This document shows, piece after piece, positions 9,814 to 18,709 of a stretch of 64,000 bases of DNA. The notes under the pieces were generated by a model. The model did no database searches, was not told where the DNA came from, and worked only from the letters and a program-made list of their open reading frames with translations. Position numbers and translations under genes: made by a program. Each line of letters opens with the position of its first letter. Positions within the stretch are counted from its first letter, which is position 1. Source of the DNA: Paenibacillus sanguinis 2301083 = DSM 16941 (GTDB taxonomy: Bacteria > Bacillota > Bacilli > Paenibacillales > Paenibacillaceae); NCBI RefSeq assembly GCF_000374825.1, contig NZ_KB895383.1:173262-237261 (forward strand). Direction: 5' to 3'.

Positions 9814-10824
9814 ATGAGTCATTTTACAATTGGGCCTTTGGCTTCCAGTCCGGTAGTCACCCGTCATGCCGATAATCCGATTCTGTCGCCGGGGGACGTG
9901 CCTTACGGGCCCGCAATGGTCTTTAATGCAGGAGTCGCCAAATTCAAAGGCAAATATGTCATGGTCTTCCGCAATGATTACGGGGATGAAAAGAAAGGAA
10001 TCGTTGCCCCTCATCATACGACTAACCTGGGGCTGGCCTTCAGCGATGACGGGATCAAGTGGGAGGTTCAGCCTGAGCCATGCTGGTCCTGGCAGGACGA
10101 AGAGGTCATCCGGGTATATGATCCGCGTCTGACAGTGATCGGGGAGCAATGCTATATGTGCTTTGCCGTCGATACCAAGCATGGGCTGCGGGGCGGCATT
10201 GCTGTCACCGAGGATTTCAGCTCCTTCAAGGTGCTTAGCCTGTCGCTTCCAGACAATCGCAACATGGTGTTGTTCCCGGAGAGAATCGGGGGCAGCTATG
10301 TACGGCTGGAGCGCCCAATGCCGGTGTACAGCCGGGGAGGGAAAGACCGCTTTGACATGTGGATGAGTGATTCGCCAGATTTGAAATATTGGGGCAACTC
10401 CAAACTGCTGCTAACCGTTGAAGATGTCGCATTTGCCAACGACAAGGTAGGGCCGGGTGCTCCGCCTGTCAAAACGGACAAAGGCTGGCTGACCCTGTTC
10501 CATGCCGTGGATCTGGATCTTGGCCGGGGCAAGAATGGGTGGGAGGATAGCTGGAAAAAGCGCTATACGGCCGGAGTCCTGTTGCTTGACCTGGCTGATC
10601 CAAGCCGCATCATCGGCAGGGCGTCAGCGCCGCTGCTCGCCCCGGAGGCCAAATATGAAATCAGTGGGGGATTCCGCAATGATGTCATTTTTCCGGGCGG
10701 CATGATTCTGGAGGCTTCCGGGGAAGTCAAAATCTACTACGGGGCCGCCGATACGGTAGAATGTTTGGCAACCGCCCATGTGGATGATCTGTTGCGTCTC
10801 TGTCTTGAAGGTAAGATCCATTAA
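9814..10824 (+). CDS. GH130 family beta-mannoside phosphorylase
   Basis: About 336 residues, cytoplasmic, the standard length for GH130. Motifs include NPILSPGDVPYGPAMVFNAG, GLAFSDDGIKWE, VYDPRLTVIGEQCYMCFA with the catalytic Asp of the YDPRLT motif, and a terminal YYGAADTVECLATA. It resembles the mannosyl-phosphorylase branch more clearly than the first GH130. Expected reaction: phosphate-dependent cleavage of a beta-mannoside to alpha-mannose 1-phosphate plus the remaining sugar. It follows the permeases by 56 bases with RBS AAAAGGAG and is followed by a strong hairpin and the FAD oxidoreductase gene. Confidence 0.88.
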   Translation: MSHFTIGPLASSPVVTRHADNPILSPGDVPYGPAMVFNAGVAKFKGKYVMVFRNDYGDEKKGIVAPHHTTNLGLAFSDDGIKWEVQPEPCWSWQDEEVIRVYDPRLTVIGEQCYMCFAVDTKHGLRGGIAVTEDFSSFKVLSLSLPDNRNMVLFPERIGGSYVRLERPMPVYSRGGKDRFDMWMSDSPDLKYWGNSKLLLTVEDVAFANDKVGPGAPPVKTDKGWLTLFHAVDLDLGRGKNGWEDSWKKRYTAGVLLLDLADPSRIIGRASAPLLAPEAKYEISGGFRNDVIFPGGMILEASGEVKIYYGAADTVECLATAHVDDLLRLCLEGKIH

Positions 10825-10840
10825 GTGGAACACGTGACCA

Positions 10841-10863
10841 CCCCCTGTCTCACAAACAGGGGG
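10841..10863 (+). promoter_or_regulatory. Intercistronic hairpin (8-bp perfect stem)
   Basis: CCCCCTGT pairs perfectly with ACAGGGGG across a 7-base loop, between the GH130 stop and the RBS GGAGGGG of the next gene. No T-run follows, so it is not an ordinary terminator; an mRNA stability or processing element is likelier. Confidence 0.55.
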
Positions 10864-10893
10864 AAAGTCCCACATAAATTGGAGGGGTTTTTT

Positions 10894-12273
10894 ATGAATA
10901 TCAAAGAGATTACATTGCCTTCGGCCAGCATTCCGGTGACCCACGAGGTGGATGTACTGGTCATCGGCGGTGGGGCTGCTGGCATCGCCGCCGCTATTGC
11001 TGCCGCAGAAGGGGGAGCGCGCACGATGCTGGTAGAGCAACGTGGATTCCTTGGCGGTATGGGAACCGTTGCCTTGGTTCCATCCTTCTCCCCCTATACA
11101 GATAAGCAAAAGCTGATTATACGCGGTCTGGGTCTGAAGCTGATGGAACGGATGAAGCAGCACTGCAAGCCGGAGTATCTTGAGGAATACCGGGAACTGC
11201 TGGATTGGGTGCCTATCGATCCAGAGGTGCTGAAGCGCGTTTATGACGATGCCATTCTGGAGAGTGGCGTTACCCCGCTATATCATACCTTTGTCTATGA
11301 TGTTGTGCTTTCGGAGGATCGCCGAAGCGTTCAAGGCGTTGTTGTCGTCAACAAAACGGGACGTTCCTTCATCTCCTGCCGATATATAATCGATTGCTCG
11401 GGAGATGGGGATATTGCCGCCTTGGCGGGAGTTCCCTTTCAGAAGGGCGGGGAAGAGGGCGAACTCCAGCCGGGCAGTATGTGTTATCTGCTTGCGAATG
11501 TAGATCGTCCGAGGTTCAAACGCTTCCTGGAGGAGAGCGGAGACACGGGGCAACTGCATAAGACGGTGGAACAAGCGATTCAGGACGGAGCGTTGCCGGA
11601 GGGGCGCAAGTCGATCTCCGGCCTGGCCTGGATCAGTGATTACCTGGTGGGTGTTAACTTCGGCCATGTCTTTGGTGTCGACGGTACGCTTGCTGAGGAT
11701 TTAACGCGGGGGGCGATTGAAGGACGGCGTACCGCAGAGCGCCAACTGCAATTCTTCCGCCGTTATGTCCCGGGGTTTGAGCATGCCCACATGGTGGCAA
11801 GCGGAGAACAACTTGGCATCCGGGAGACCCGGCGCATTGAAGGAGACTATGTGCTGACGGTCGACGATTTCCAGGCTGGTCGCTCCTTCCCGGATGATAT
11901 TGCCCGGAACGCTTATTATATTGATATCCATCTCGCCAACAGCCAAAGCGAAATGACCTTCAACCATTTGCCTCCGGGTGTGTCGCATGGGGTGCCGTAC
12001 CGGATTATGCTACCGGTCGGAATTGACAACCTTTGGGTGGCTGGTCGCTCGGTATCTTCGGATCGGGCGGTGCAAGGCTCCTTGCGGGTGATGCCCAATT
12101 GCTTCTCCATGGGTCAGGCGTCCGGCACAGCGGCCGCCTTGGCGTTGCAAGACGGCAATACCTCGCGTGGCATATCGATCACTGAGCTTCAGCGGCGATT
12201 GCTGGAGCAGGATGTCTGGCTAGGAGAGGATTTCTTGCTGGCCGGGAGCAAGAAGGCGAGCGATGTTCTGTGA
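10894..12273 (+). CDS. FAD-dependent oxidoreductase (PF12831-like)
   Basis: About 459 residues. The FAD-binding motif VDVLVIGGGAAGIAAAIAAA is followed by QRGFLGGMGTVALVPSF, and the C-terminus has a second FAD contact region (DNLWVAGRSVSSDRAVQGSL, then MGQASGTAAALALQ). It belongs to the same broad family as the gene at 3441 but is not a close copy. ATG 10894 is preceded by GGAGGGG at 8 bases. The stop overlaps the GTG of the SGNH hydrolase gene by 4 bases, so the two are co-translated. The family has no general substrate assignment; placement inside a mannoside operon suggests oxidation or reduction of a carbohydrate intermediate, which is inference. Confidence 0.85.
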   Translation: MNIKEITLPSASIPVTHEVDVLVIGGGAAGIAAAIAAAEGGARTMLVEQRGFLGGMGTVALVPSFSPYTDKQKLIIRGLGLKLMERMKQHCKPEYLEEYRELLDWVPIDPEVLKRVYDDAILESGVTPLYHTFVYDVVLSEDRRSVQGVVVVNKTGRSFISCRYIIDCSGDGDIAALAGVPFQKGGEEGELQPGSMCYLLANVDRPRFKRFLEESGDTGQLHKTVEQAIQDGALPEGRKSISGLAWISDYLVGVNFGHVFGVDGTLAEDLTRGAIEGRRTAERQLQFFRRYVPGFEHAHMVASGEQLGIRETRRIEGDYVLTVDDFQAGRSFPDDIARNAYYIDIHLANSQSEMTFNHLPPGVSHGVPYRIMLPVGIDNLWVAGRSVSSDRAVQGSLRVMPNCFSMGQASGTAAALALQDGNTSRGISITELQRRLLEQDVWLGEDFLLAGSKKASDVL

Positions 12274-13268
12274 AGCAGATCACTTTAACGGATGAATGGT
12301 TCCATGGTGCCGTATCCTTAGAACATCTGGAGCAAGGAATCAAGCCGTGGCGCATTCCGTTCCAGGATTACGAGCTTTATCCACCTGAAGGCATTGAAGG
12401 CAAAGCGGCGATTTGTGCCGGTATCCGCTTGCGGTTATATACGGATGCGGCGGCAATCAAACTATCCTTTACACCACTTGCGGAAGCCGCCGCACTGGAT
12501 TGCCTCGTAGATGGGGAATTGATTCGGACACTCCCGCTGCCGGCAAGAGCAACGGACGCATTATTCGATAAAGGTATTCCGCGTAGGTTCAAGGAGCTGG
12601 AAATCTGGCTTCCGCAAAACACCGAAATGACAGTTAACGGACTGTGGATTGATGAAGAAGCCTCGGCAAAGCCGCTACCGGACAACCGGCCTCGCTGGAT
12701 TACATACGGCAGCTCCATCACCCAATGCGTAGCTGCTTCCAGCCCTACGCGCACCTGGCCTGCTATCGCGGCAGCCAAGTGCGGCTTCAACCAGACCAAT
12801 CTCGGTTTCTCTGGCAACTGTCATATGGAGCCGATGATGGGGCGGCTCATCCGTGACCTGCCGGCTGACTTCATTTCACTTTGCATAGGCGTGAACATCT
12901 ATGGAGCAGGCACCTTAAGTCCACGTATGTTCCAGCCGATGCTGATCGGACTGCTGGAGACGATTCGCGACAAGCACCCGAATACTCCGTTGCTGATAAT
13001 CTCCCCAATCTATGGCACCCATCGTGAGACAGAGTCTAATTCGCTGGGCTTCACCTTGCCGATGATGCGTGAGATCATTCATAAAACCACCCGAACACTG
13101 CAAGCACGGGGGGATCGACATCTGTACTATCAGGATGGACTAAGTTGGCTTGGACCGGAGGATGCAGACCTGTTAACGGATGGCCTGCACCCTGGGGCTA
13201 AGGGTTATGAGTTGTTAGGCCAGAGGTTCCCCGAACTTCAACAAGCAGCTTTTCCATATAAGAGGTAG
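12270..13268 (+). CDS. SGNH/GDSL-type esterase (probable carbohydrate deacetylase)
   Basis: About 332 residues starting at a GTG that overlaps the previous stop. An N-terminal beta-sandwich-like region of about 135 residues precedes an SGNH hydrolase domain: block I YGSSIT with nucleophile Ser149, block II GFSGN, block III GVN and block V DGLHPGAKGY supplying the Asp-His pair. No signal peptide, so it is cytoplasmic and would deacylate imported oligosaccharides before phosphorolysis. Such two-domain SGNH enzymes are often acetyl esterases on plant polysaccharide fragments. The stop codon TAG lies inside the left end of an interspersed repeat element, which suggests that the insertion defined the present C-terminus (FPYKR). 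Confidence 0.85.
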   Translation: MKQITLTDEWFHGAVSLEHLEQGIKPWRIPFQDYELYPPEGIEGKAAICAGIRLRLYTDAAAIKLSFTPLAEAAALDCLVDGELIRTLPLPARATDALFDKGIPRRFKELEIWLPQNTEMTVNGLWIDEEASAKPLPDNRPRWITYGSSITQCVAASSPTRTWPAIAAAKCGFNQTNLGFSGNCHMEPMMGRLIRDLPADFISLCIGVNIYGAGTLSPRMFQPMLIGLLETIRDKHPNTPLLIISPIYGTHRETESNSLGFTLPMMREIIHKTTRTLQARGDRHLYYQDGLSWLGPEDADLLTDGLHPGAKGYELLGQRFPELQQAAFPYKR

Positions 13269-13434
13269 TTCAAAAATTCGTCTTTCCAGGACGAAGCTGT
13301 TCGAGGAGTAGATTCGACATCGAATCTTGAATTCACCCGGGACTTCCGTTGCTCACGTACCCACTACGTACGCTGCGCTACTCAGTCCCTAGCTTCATCC
13401 AACCTTCTCGATCCTGAAAATCTGACTTTTTGAA
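13262..13434. repeat. Interspersed hairpin-rich repeat, copy A (MITE-like)
   Basis: About 170 bp bounded by the inverted ends GTTCAAAAA and TTTTTGAAC. Contains the hairpin GATTCG-ACAT-CGAATC and the hairpin ACGTA-CCCAC-TACGT, and shares long blocks with copy C at 19862-20106 (for example TTTCCAGGACGAAG and CGTACGCTGCGCTACTCAG). No coding capacity. It could be a non-autonomous mobile element or a repeated structured RNA. Confidence 0.75.
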
Positions 13435-13445
13435 CACATATTAAA

Positions 13446-13515
13446 AGAGGTAGTTCAAAAAAATCATCTTTCCAGGACGAGGCTGTTCGAGGAGTAGATT
13501 CGACATCAATTCATA
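13446..13515. repeat. Interspersed repeat, truncated copy B (left end only)
   Basis: Starts 12 bases after copy A and repeats its first 60 or so bases (AGAGGTAGTTCAAAA, CTTTCCAGGACGAGG, GAGGAGTAGATTCGACATC) before breaking off into unrelated sequence. A head-to-tail partial duplication of the same element. Confidence 0.7.
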
Positions 13516-13530
13516 AGTTTGTATCCCTAG

Positions 13531-13555
13531 AGAGTGGGCTCACCCCACTCTTTTT
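13531..13555 (+). terminator. Rho-independent terminator after the GH130/SGNH operon
   Basis: AGAGTGGG pairs with CCCACTCT around a short loop and is followed by TTTT. It closes the operon that began near 5134, after the two repeat copies. Confidence 0.75.
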
Positions 13556-13639
13556 GAATGGGGACAAGGCTATAATGAAGTTGTTCAATGTCATAAAATG
13601 AGGGGGGATGAAAATATTTACGTTTTATTTAAATCTATT

Positions 13640-13653
13640 TGGCAACGTTTACA
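13640..13653 (-). promoter_or_regulatory. cre-like catabolite repression site
   Basis: On the minus strand the sequence is TGTAAACGTTGCCA, matching the CcpA cre consensus TGWAARCGYTWNCW at all but one position. It lies about 70 bases upstream of the secreted GH28-like gene, which would then be repressed when good sugars are available. Pattern match only. Confidence 0.5.
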
Positions 13654-13722
13654 CTAGAGGGGCAGACACATAGTTTGTTAAAGGTTAATGGCCGGCAAAT
13701 GAAAGAGTAGAAGGAGGTACTT

Positions 13723-16700
13723 ATGTTTAACAGGAGAGCATTTACCTTATTGTTACTGTTTGCTGTCTTCGTCTCAGGGTTATTACCGCAAATGGCTTCT
13801 GCCGATATGCTTGCTGAGAATCATGTTATATCCTCCATGGATAAGGAAGGATTATCTGACCTCAATGCTGACAGCGAGATTATTGAAAATGATCCCTTGC
13901 CCGTTAATGAAGACGAGCCTGTACTCACTACTGATCCTGGAGCCTTGCCTGATGCTGATCCAGCGGAGGAGGTCAATGTGACGGACGCTGTATATTTGGA
14001 GGCCATGGACCCTGCTGCCTTTGAAATTACGGATGCGGCGGCAACAATTCAGAACTATCCCATGCCCTCTATTTATTCCGCATCCAGTGTATTTTCGTTG
14101 AAAGCTAATGGCAATAACGTTCCTGTCATCGCTTATGTGCGCGATTACGACTATGCCCAATTCTCCTTCTCTGGAGCAGTGACCCTGGAAGTGACAGCTA
14201 ATGAGAATATAGAATCCTACTCCATCAGTCCGCTGGCGAAAAATATTCAGGGTACGGTGAGCGGAAGAAAGCTGACGTTTACGTTGTCCTCTTCAACCTA
14301 TGTGATCGTTAAAATCAATGATCTGAAGAAAATAGTCATTGCCGCCGATCCTCTGGAAACGGATATTCCCGCTTCTTCCGGTCCCGGCATCTATAACGTA
14401 ACCCAATCGCCGTACAACGCAGATCGCACTGGCAATACGATGGCAACCACAGCTATTCAGAGAGCGATTGACGATGCAAATCAGGCAGGCGGCGGTACTG
14501 TATTTGTTCCAGCCGGTGTCTACAAGAGCGGGAATCTGACATTAAAGAGCAACGTGACCTTCTATTTGGCCGGGGGTGCTGTCATTGTCGGCACAGGCAA
14601 GGGAGAGGACTACGTCAAGGATTTCCGCAAGGACTCGCTGAACAGGGATGGAACTTATTTTATCCGTACAGCGATTAATTCCAGCAATATTACCCTGCGG
14701 GGACGGGGAACCATTGACGGAAAGGGCATGGAAATGCGTGACCGCAAGATGCCCGCCCCACACAAAAATGAAGGGTTTATCAACAATCTGCTGGTTCCGC
14801 TAGCGACGTCCCATTTTACATTTGATGGCTTGATCTTGCGGGATGCCGGCTTCTGGTCTTTTATGGTGGTTCGCTCCGATCATGTTACGATTACCAATCT
14901 CAAGGGCTTTCAGGACCTGCACAAGCTTGAAAATGATGTGATTGACATTAATGAAAGCCAGGACGTGCTGGTGAAGCATGCGATTGCGATCTCGGATGAT
15001 GATACGTATTCCACGAAAACCTGGCTGCAAACAGGCATGTCCAAGGGGTGGCCGGGCCAGCTTGAGCATTTGGAGAATGTGGTCTTTGACGATGCCTTTG
15101 CCTGGACAAGATGTGCAGCCTTCAAAGTTGGCATGGGCGTAGCCCAACCGCAAATCGGGGTTACCGTGCGAAATTCCTATGTATACCAAAGCGCTCGGGC
15201 TTTGCTCATCGATCATGGTTACCAATACAACACACTTCCGGAGGAAGGCTACGCCCAGAATATTACATTTGAAAATATTGATATTGAACGCGTTGGCATC
15301 AATCAGTTCGGAAACTACTGGCTAGGAGTATCCACCAGCACCTCTGGTGATATCAGTAATGTAATCGTTAAGGACATTCATATTCGCGAGTTGGGCTCTC
15401 AAAACTCCAGACTCTCCGGGAACGTCACGAAAGGGGGCATGGTTAACGGCGTCATGTTCTCGGACGTGTATGTCAAAGGCGAGCTTGCCACCAAACTGAG
15501 TGATATGAAAATCACCGTTAATAACAATGTCAACGGCGTTATCTTTGCTAATTCCAGACCTCCGCTGTTCAGCGATAATTTTGAAGACGGAGATACGGCA
15601 GGCTGGACCGCTCATTCCGGATCCTGGAGTGTAGCTACAGATGATTCTAGGGTTTTGGCTCAGAAGGCCACGGCGACCTCGCTTATTACGGCAGGCAGCT
15701 CGTGGACGGATTACGCCTATGAAGCCAAAGTAAAGATGCCTATTCACAACGCAAATGCCGGCATCGTATTCCGGGTGAAGGATGCAAATAACTATTACAT
15801 GTACAGAATTAACGCGACGACACAAGAGGTAGAGCTGTACAAGAGCATTAATGGCACCCTGACAAGAGTGTCCGGCACAGCGTTCACAGCAGTAGCCAAG
15901 CAGTGGTATAAACTTAAAGTGGTTGTCCGGGGCAACACCATTGAAGGTTATGTAGATGGAGTATTAAAAACGCAATGGACGAATCCTGTGACCGAATTGA
16001 CAAAAGGTAAGGTCGGCTTCAGAACGACATCTGCGGATGTGTTGTTTGATCATGCTATCGTCTCCAGTTTGAATAAAGCTCCTACCGATCTTACGTTAAG
16101 TCATAACCGTGTGCCTGAGCATACTACGGCAGGCGGCAGCGTGGGAACCTTCACCACCACTGATCCAGATGATGGCGACACCTTTATCTACCAATTGGTG
16201 GCTGGCATGGGGGACACGAATAACGGGAGCTTTGATATTTCGGGAAATGCGCTAATCCTCAAGATAAGACCGGATTATGAAACGAAAAATAGCTATTCGA
16301 TTCGGGTCAGAACGGTGGATTCCGGTGGACTCTATTACGAGAAGGCATTTACGGTTCAAATTACGGATGTAAGTGAAGCACCCAATCCGCTGCCTAACCT
16401 TACGTTGTTCAGTGACAACTTCGAGGATGGAAATACAACAGGCTGGACGGCTCACTCAGGCTCCTGGAGTGTGGTCACCGACAGTTCGCAGGCATTGGCC
16501 CAGAAGGCATCGGCAACCTCTCTGATTACAGCCGGTGAGACATGGACGGATTATTCGTTGGAAGCCAAGGTCAAGGTTCCCATTGCTAACGCGAACGCAG
16601 GGATTGTCTTTAGAGTGCAGGACACCAACCATTATTACATGTTCAGAATCAACGCTACAGCCAAAACGCTGGAGCTTTACAAAGCTGTGGACGGCCTTTT

Positions 16701-16917
16701 GACCAGCGTATCCAGCACGCCATTTACCGCCACTGCAAATCAATGGTATACTCTCAAAGCCGTGGTGCAAGGCAATAATATCAAGGCCTACGTGGACGGA
16801 GCCTTGAAAATCGAGTGGACGAATCCAGTAAACGAATTAGCGACGGGTAAAATTGGACTACGAACAACGTCAGTGAACGTGTTATTTGATGATATTATCA
16901 TCAAAGGCAATCACTAG
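13723..16917 (+). CDS. Secreted GH28-like right-handed beta-helix protein with duplicated C-terminal module
   Basis: About 1064 residues. Signal peptide 1-27 (cleavage near QMASA), an acidic linker to about 105, a small beta-rich region 115-205, then a beta-helix 210-610 beginning with IQRAIDDANQAGGGTVFVPAG. GH28-like acidic motifs NDVIDI and SDDDTYS are present, suggesting a pectinase or related glycan hydrolase. Residues about 615-785 and 894-1063 are two copies of one module (DNFEDG..GWTAHSGSWSV and a terminal GK.G.RTTS..VLFD), similar to laminin-G/CBM66-like carbohydrate-binding folds, separated by a cadherin-like domain 788-885. RBS AAGGAGG. Flanked upstream by a cre-like site and downstream by a strong terminator. 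Single-gene transcript; exact polysaccharide unknown. Confidence 0.85.
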   Translation: MFNRRAFTLLLLFAVFVSGLLPQMASADMLAENHVISSMDKEGLSDLNADSEIIENDPLPVNEDEPVLTTDPGALPDADPAEEVNVTDAVYLEAMDPAAFEITDAAATIQNYPMPSIYSASSVFSLKANGNNVPVIAYVRDYDYAQFSFSGAVTLEVTANENIESYSISPLAKNIQGTVSGRKLTFTLSSSTYVIVKINDLKKIVIAADPLETDIPASSGPGIYNVTQSPYNADRTGNTMATTAIQRAIDDANQAGGGTVFVPAGVYKSGNLTLKSNVTFYLAGGAVIVGTGKGEDYVKDFRKDSLNRDGTYFIRTAINSSNITLRGRGTIDGKGMEMRDRKMPAPHKNEGFINNLLVPLATSHFTFDGLILRDAGFWSFMVVRSDHVTITNLKGFQDLHKLENDVIDINESQDVLVKHAIAISDDDTYSTKTWLQTGMSKGWPGQLEHLENVVFDDAFAWTRCAAFKVGMGVAQPQIGVTVRNSYVYQSARALLIDHGYQYNTLPEEGYAQNITFENIDIERVGINQFGNYWLGVSTSTSGDISNVIVKDIHIRELGSQNSRLSGNVTKGGMVNGVMFSDVYVKGELATKLSDMKITVNNNVNGVIFANSRPPLFSDNFEDGDTAGWTAHSGSWSVATDDSRVLAQKATATSLITAGSSWTDYAYEAKVKMPIHNANAGIVFRVKDANNYYMYRINATTQEVELYKSINGTLTRVSGTAFTAVAKQWYKLKVVVRGNTIEGYVDGVLKTQWTNPVTELTKGKVGFRTTSADVLFDHAIVSSLNKAPTDLTLSHNRVPEHTTAGGSVGTFTTTDPDDGDTFIYQLVAGMGDTNNGSFDISGNALILKIRPDYETKNSYSIRVRTVDSGGLYYEKAFTVQITDVSEAPNPLPNLTLFSDNFEDGNTTGWTAHSGSWSVVTDSSQALAQKASATSLITAGETWTDYSLEAKVKVPIANANAGIVFRVQDTNHYYMFRINATAKTLELYKAVDGLLTSVSSTPFTATANQWYTLKAVVQGNNIKAYVDGALKIEWTNPVNELATGKIGLRTTSVNVLFDDIIIKGNH

Positions 16918-16950
16918 ATAAGCATAATTACCAGCAATGAACCAAAAACA

Positions 16951-16988
16951 GCTCATTAGATGGGTACTATCTAATGAGTTGTTTTTTA
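16951..16988. terminator. Bidirectional terminator between the beta-helix gene and the MFS gene
   Basis: CTCATTAGAT and ATCTAATGAG form a perfect 10-bp stem with a 7-base loop followed by a T-run on the plus strand and an A-run before it, so it can serve both convergent genes. Confidence 0.85.
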
Positions 16989-17008
16989 TCTTTGCAGGGT
17001 GTAGATGC

Positions 17009-18490
17009 TTAAAGTGTTTGTGATGATTGCTTGCTGCGACGTAATGCGCGCCGGGCCCACCAGAGCCGGCTGCCTGTCAATAAGCTGGCCACCAGACAGA
17101 TCGAAGCCGAGGTGACGAACACGACATGCATTCCGGACAGGAACAGATCAGGCCGATCCGCGATTAAGCCGGTGACGCGGTAGCCAGCCCGGTTGCTCAT
17201 GACATTGAACAATGTGGTAGTGGCGACGGTAATGCCTACCACCATACCGATGTTGCGTACGAGTGAGTTGATACTGCCAGCAATGCCGAGCTGTGTTCGC
17301 GGCACCTTGGACATGACAAGCGAATTGTTCGGCGATTGAAACAGACCGCTGCCCAGACCCAGCATGCCAATCCATACGCCTACCAAGGCGATCGAACTCC
17401 GATCATGCAACTGGGCTAGTCCAATCTGGGCGACGACCATGACGATCAGGCCGGCAAAGGTAAGAAATTCCGAGCCGATTTTATCAGATAAAGCCCCGCT
17501 TAACGGAGCAACAATGACCATGACGATCGGAAAGAGCATCATGAGGAAGCCAGCATCAGAAGGGGACAGATTCAAAATACTCTGGGTGTAAAAGGGGGCG
17601 ATGATATTGAAGCAAAAGTTGGCAACGAACACCAGAAAGCCACACAAAATGCTGAGACTAAACATAGGGTTGCGAAATAGGCTCAACTGCAGCATAGGCT
17701 GGTGCTGGCGTATTTCCACAGACAGAAACAGGCTGAACACCATGACGGCCAGCACAAGCGCACCAATAATGCGAAGGTCCTGATAGCCTAGCTGTTGTCC
17801 TAACAGCAGCCCGGAGAACAATGCAAGAATAAATAGCGGGAATAAGATACTGCCAGCTTTATCGATATGTACCTGCAAGCGAGTACGATCCTCAGGCAAC
17901 AGACTCCAGCCAATAATAATGGCGATGAGACCAACAGGGATATTTACCCAGAAAATATACTCCCAGCCCAAGCTGGCTACAATAACTCCACCCAAGCTTG
18001 GCCCGGCAATACTGCCGAGAGATACGAAGGTCCCGATCAGCCCTAACGCCTTGCCCCGTTCCGTGGAAGGGAAGATGTCGGTAATGATGCCCTGGCTATT
18101 AGCCATCGTCATGGACGCACCCAAGGCCTGAATCAGGCGGGAGCCGACCAGTAGCAGTAATGAGTTGCTAAATCCGCAAAGCAGGGAGCCTAACGTGAAA
18201 ATAACCATGCCCCACTTGAATATTTTAATTTTGCCTATAATATCGCCTAGCTTGCCAAAAAAGAGGATTGCCGCGCAAATCATCATCAGGTAGGCGGTGA
18301 CGATCCATTCGGCGTGAGCTACGGATAGCTGCATCTGCTCGGAGATTACAGGAAGCGCAATATTGACAATACTCCCGTCAAGTGTTGACATAAACGTGAA
18401 CAGGTTTAATACGATCAGAATCATCCAACGTTTACGCTGAATGTCCGGATCATCCTGGAAGGTTGAAGCTATGCTGCTTTTAGCGTTCAT
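17009..18490 (-). CDS. MFS transporter, DHA2 (EmrB/QacA) drug exporter family
   Basis: About 493 residues with 14 predicted membrane segments. The DHA2 signatures are visible: LDGSIVNIALPVISEQM in the first helix, GKLGDIIGKIK as motif A, and GPSLGGVIV as motif C of antiporters. Proton-driven export of drugs or lipophilic compounds is the expected role; the substrate is unknown. ATG 18490 was preferred over the in-frame GTG at 18502 because GAGGTG stands 9 bases before it and overlaps the GTG itself. Divergent from the YdcZ/Crp cluster. No local TetR or MarR regulator is present. Confidence 0.9.
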   Translation of the reverse strand: MNAKSSIASTFQDDPDIQRKRWMILIVLNLFTFMSTLDGSIVNIALPVISEQMQLSVAHAEWIVTAYLMMICAAILFFGKLGDIIGKIKIFKWGMVIFTLGSLLCGFSNSLLLLVGSRLIQALGASMTMANSQGIITDIFPSTERGKALGLIGTFVSLGSIAGPSLGGVIVASLGWEYIFWVNIPVGLIAIIIGWSLLPEDRTRLQVHIDKAGSILFPLFILALFSGLLLGQQLGYQDLRIIGALVLAVMVFSLFLSVEIRQHQPMLQLSLFRNPMFSLSILCGFLVFVANFCFNIIAPFYTQSILNLSPSDAGFLMMLFPIVMVIVAPLSGALSDKIGSEFLTFAGLIVMVVAQIGLAQLHDRSSIALVGVWIGMLGLGSGLFQSPNNSLVMSKVPRTQLGIAGSINSLVRNIGMVVGITVATTTLFNVMSNRAGYRVTGLIADRPDLFLSGMHVVFVTSASICLVASLLTGSRLWWARRALRRSKQSSQTL

Positions 18491-18570
18491 AAGAAATTGC
18501 ACCTCGTTCTGTAGGATGTGCTTGTCATGCGCATCAGTGTGCGCACGGTCCAGCGTGATTGCCTAATTTA

Positions 18571-18600
18571 TTGTATACCTAGTCCCTGCTATGTTACAAT
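18571..18600 (+). promoter_or_regulatory. Promoter of the YdcZ-Crp/Fnr-YdcZ cluster
   Basis: TTGTAT and TACAAT separated by 18 bases, with the extended -10 TG (CTATGTTACAATG). An identical 13-base extended -10 stands before hfq at about 63462-63474. Confidence 0.55.
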
Positions 18601-18618
18601 GAGGCGCATTTTTCATTC

Positions 18619-18632
18619 AGGACATATGTCCT
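18619..18632. promoter_or_regulatory. 14-bp perfect palindrome, candidate operator
   Basis: AGGACATATGTCCT lies about 12 bases downstream of the predicted transcription start of the YdcZ-Crp cluster, a good position for repression. It may be the site of the Crp/Fnr-type regulator encoded in the same cluster. Confidence 0.45.
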
Positions 18633-18709
18633 TTGCAAATGATGAAAAGTAACTTTTAATGAAATTGACAGAGAGACATGGAGAGTTCCAAGGATGAAGG
18701 GGAGAGACC

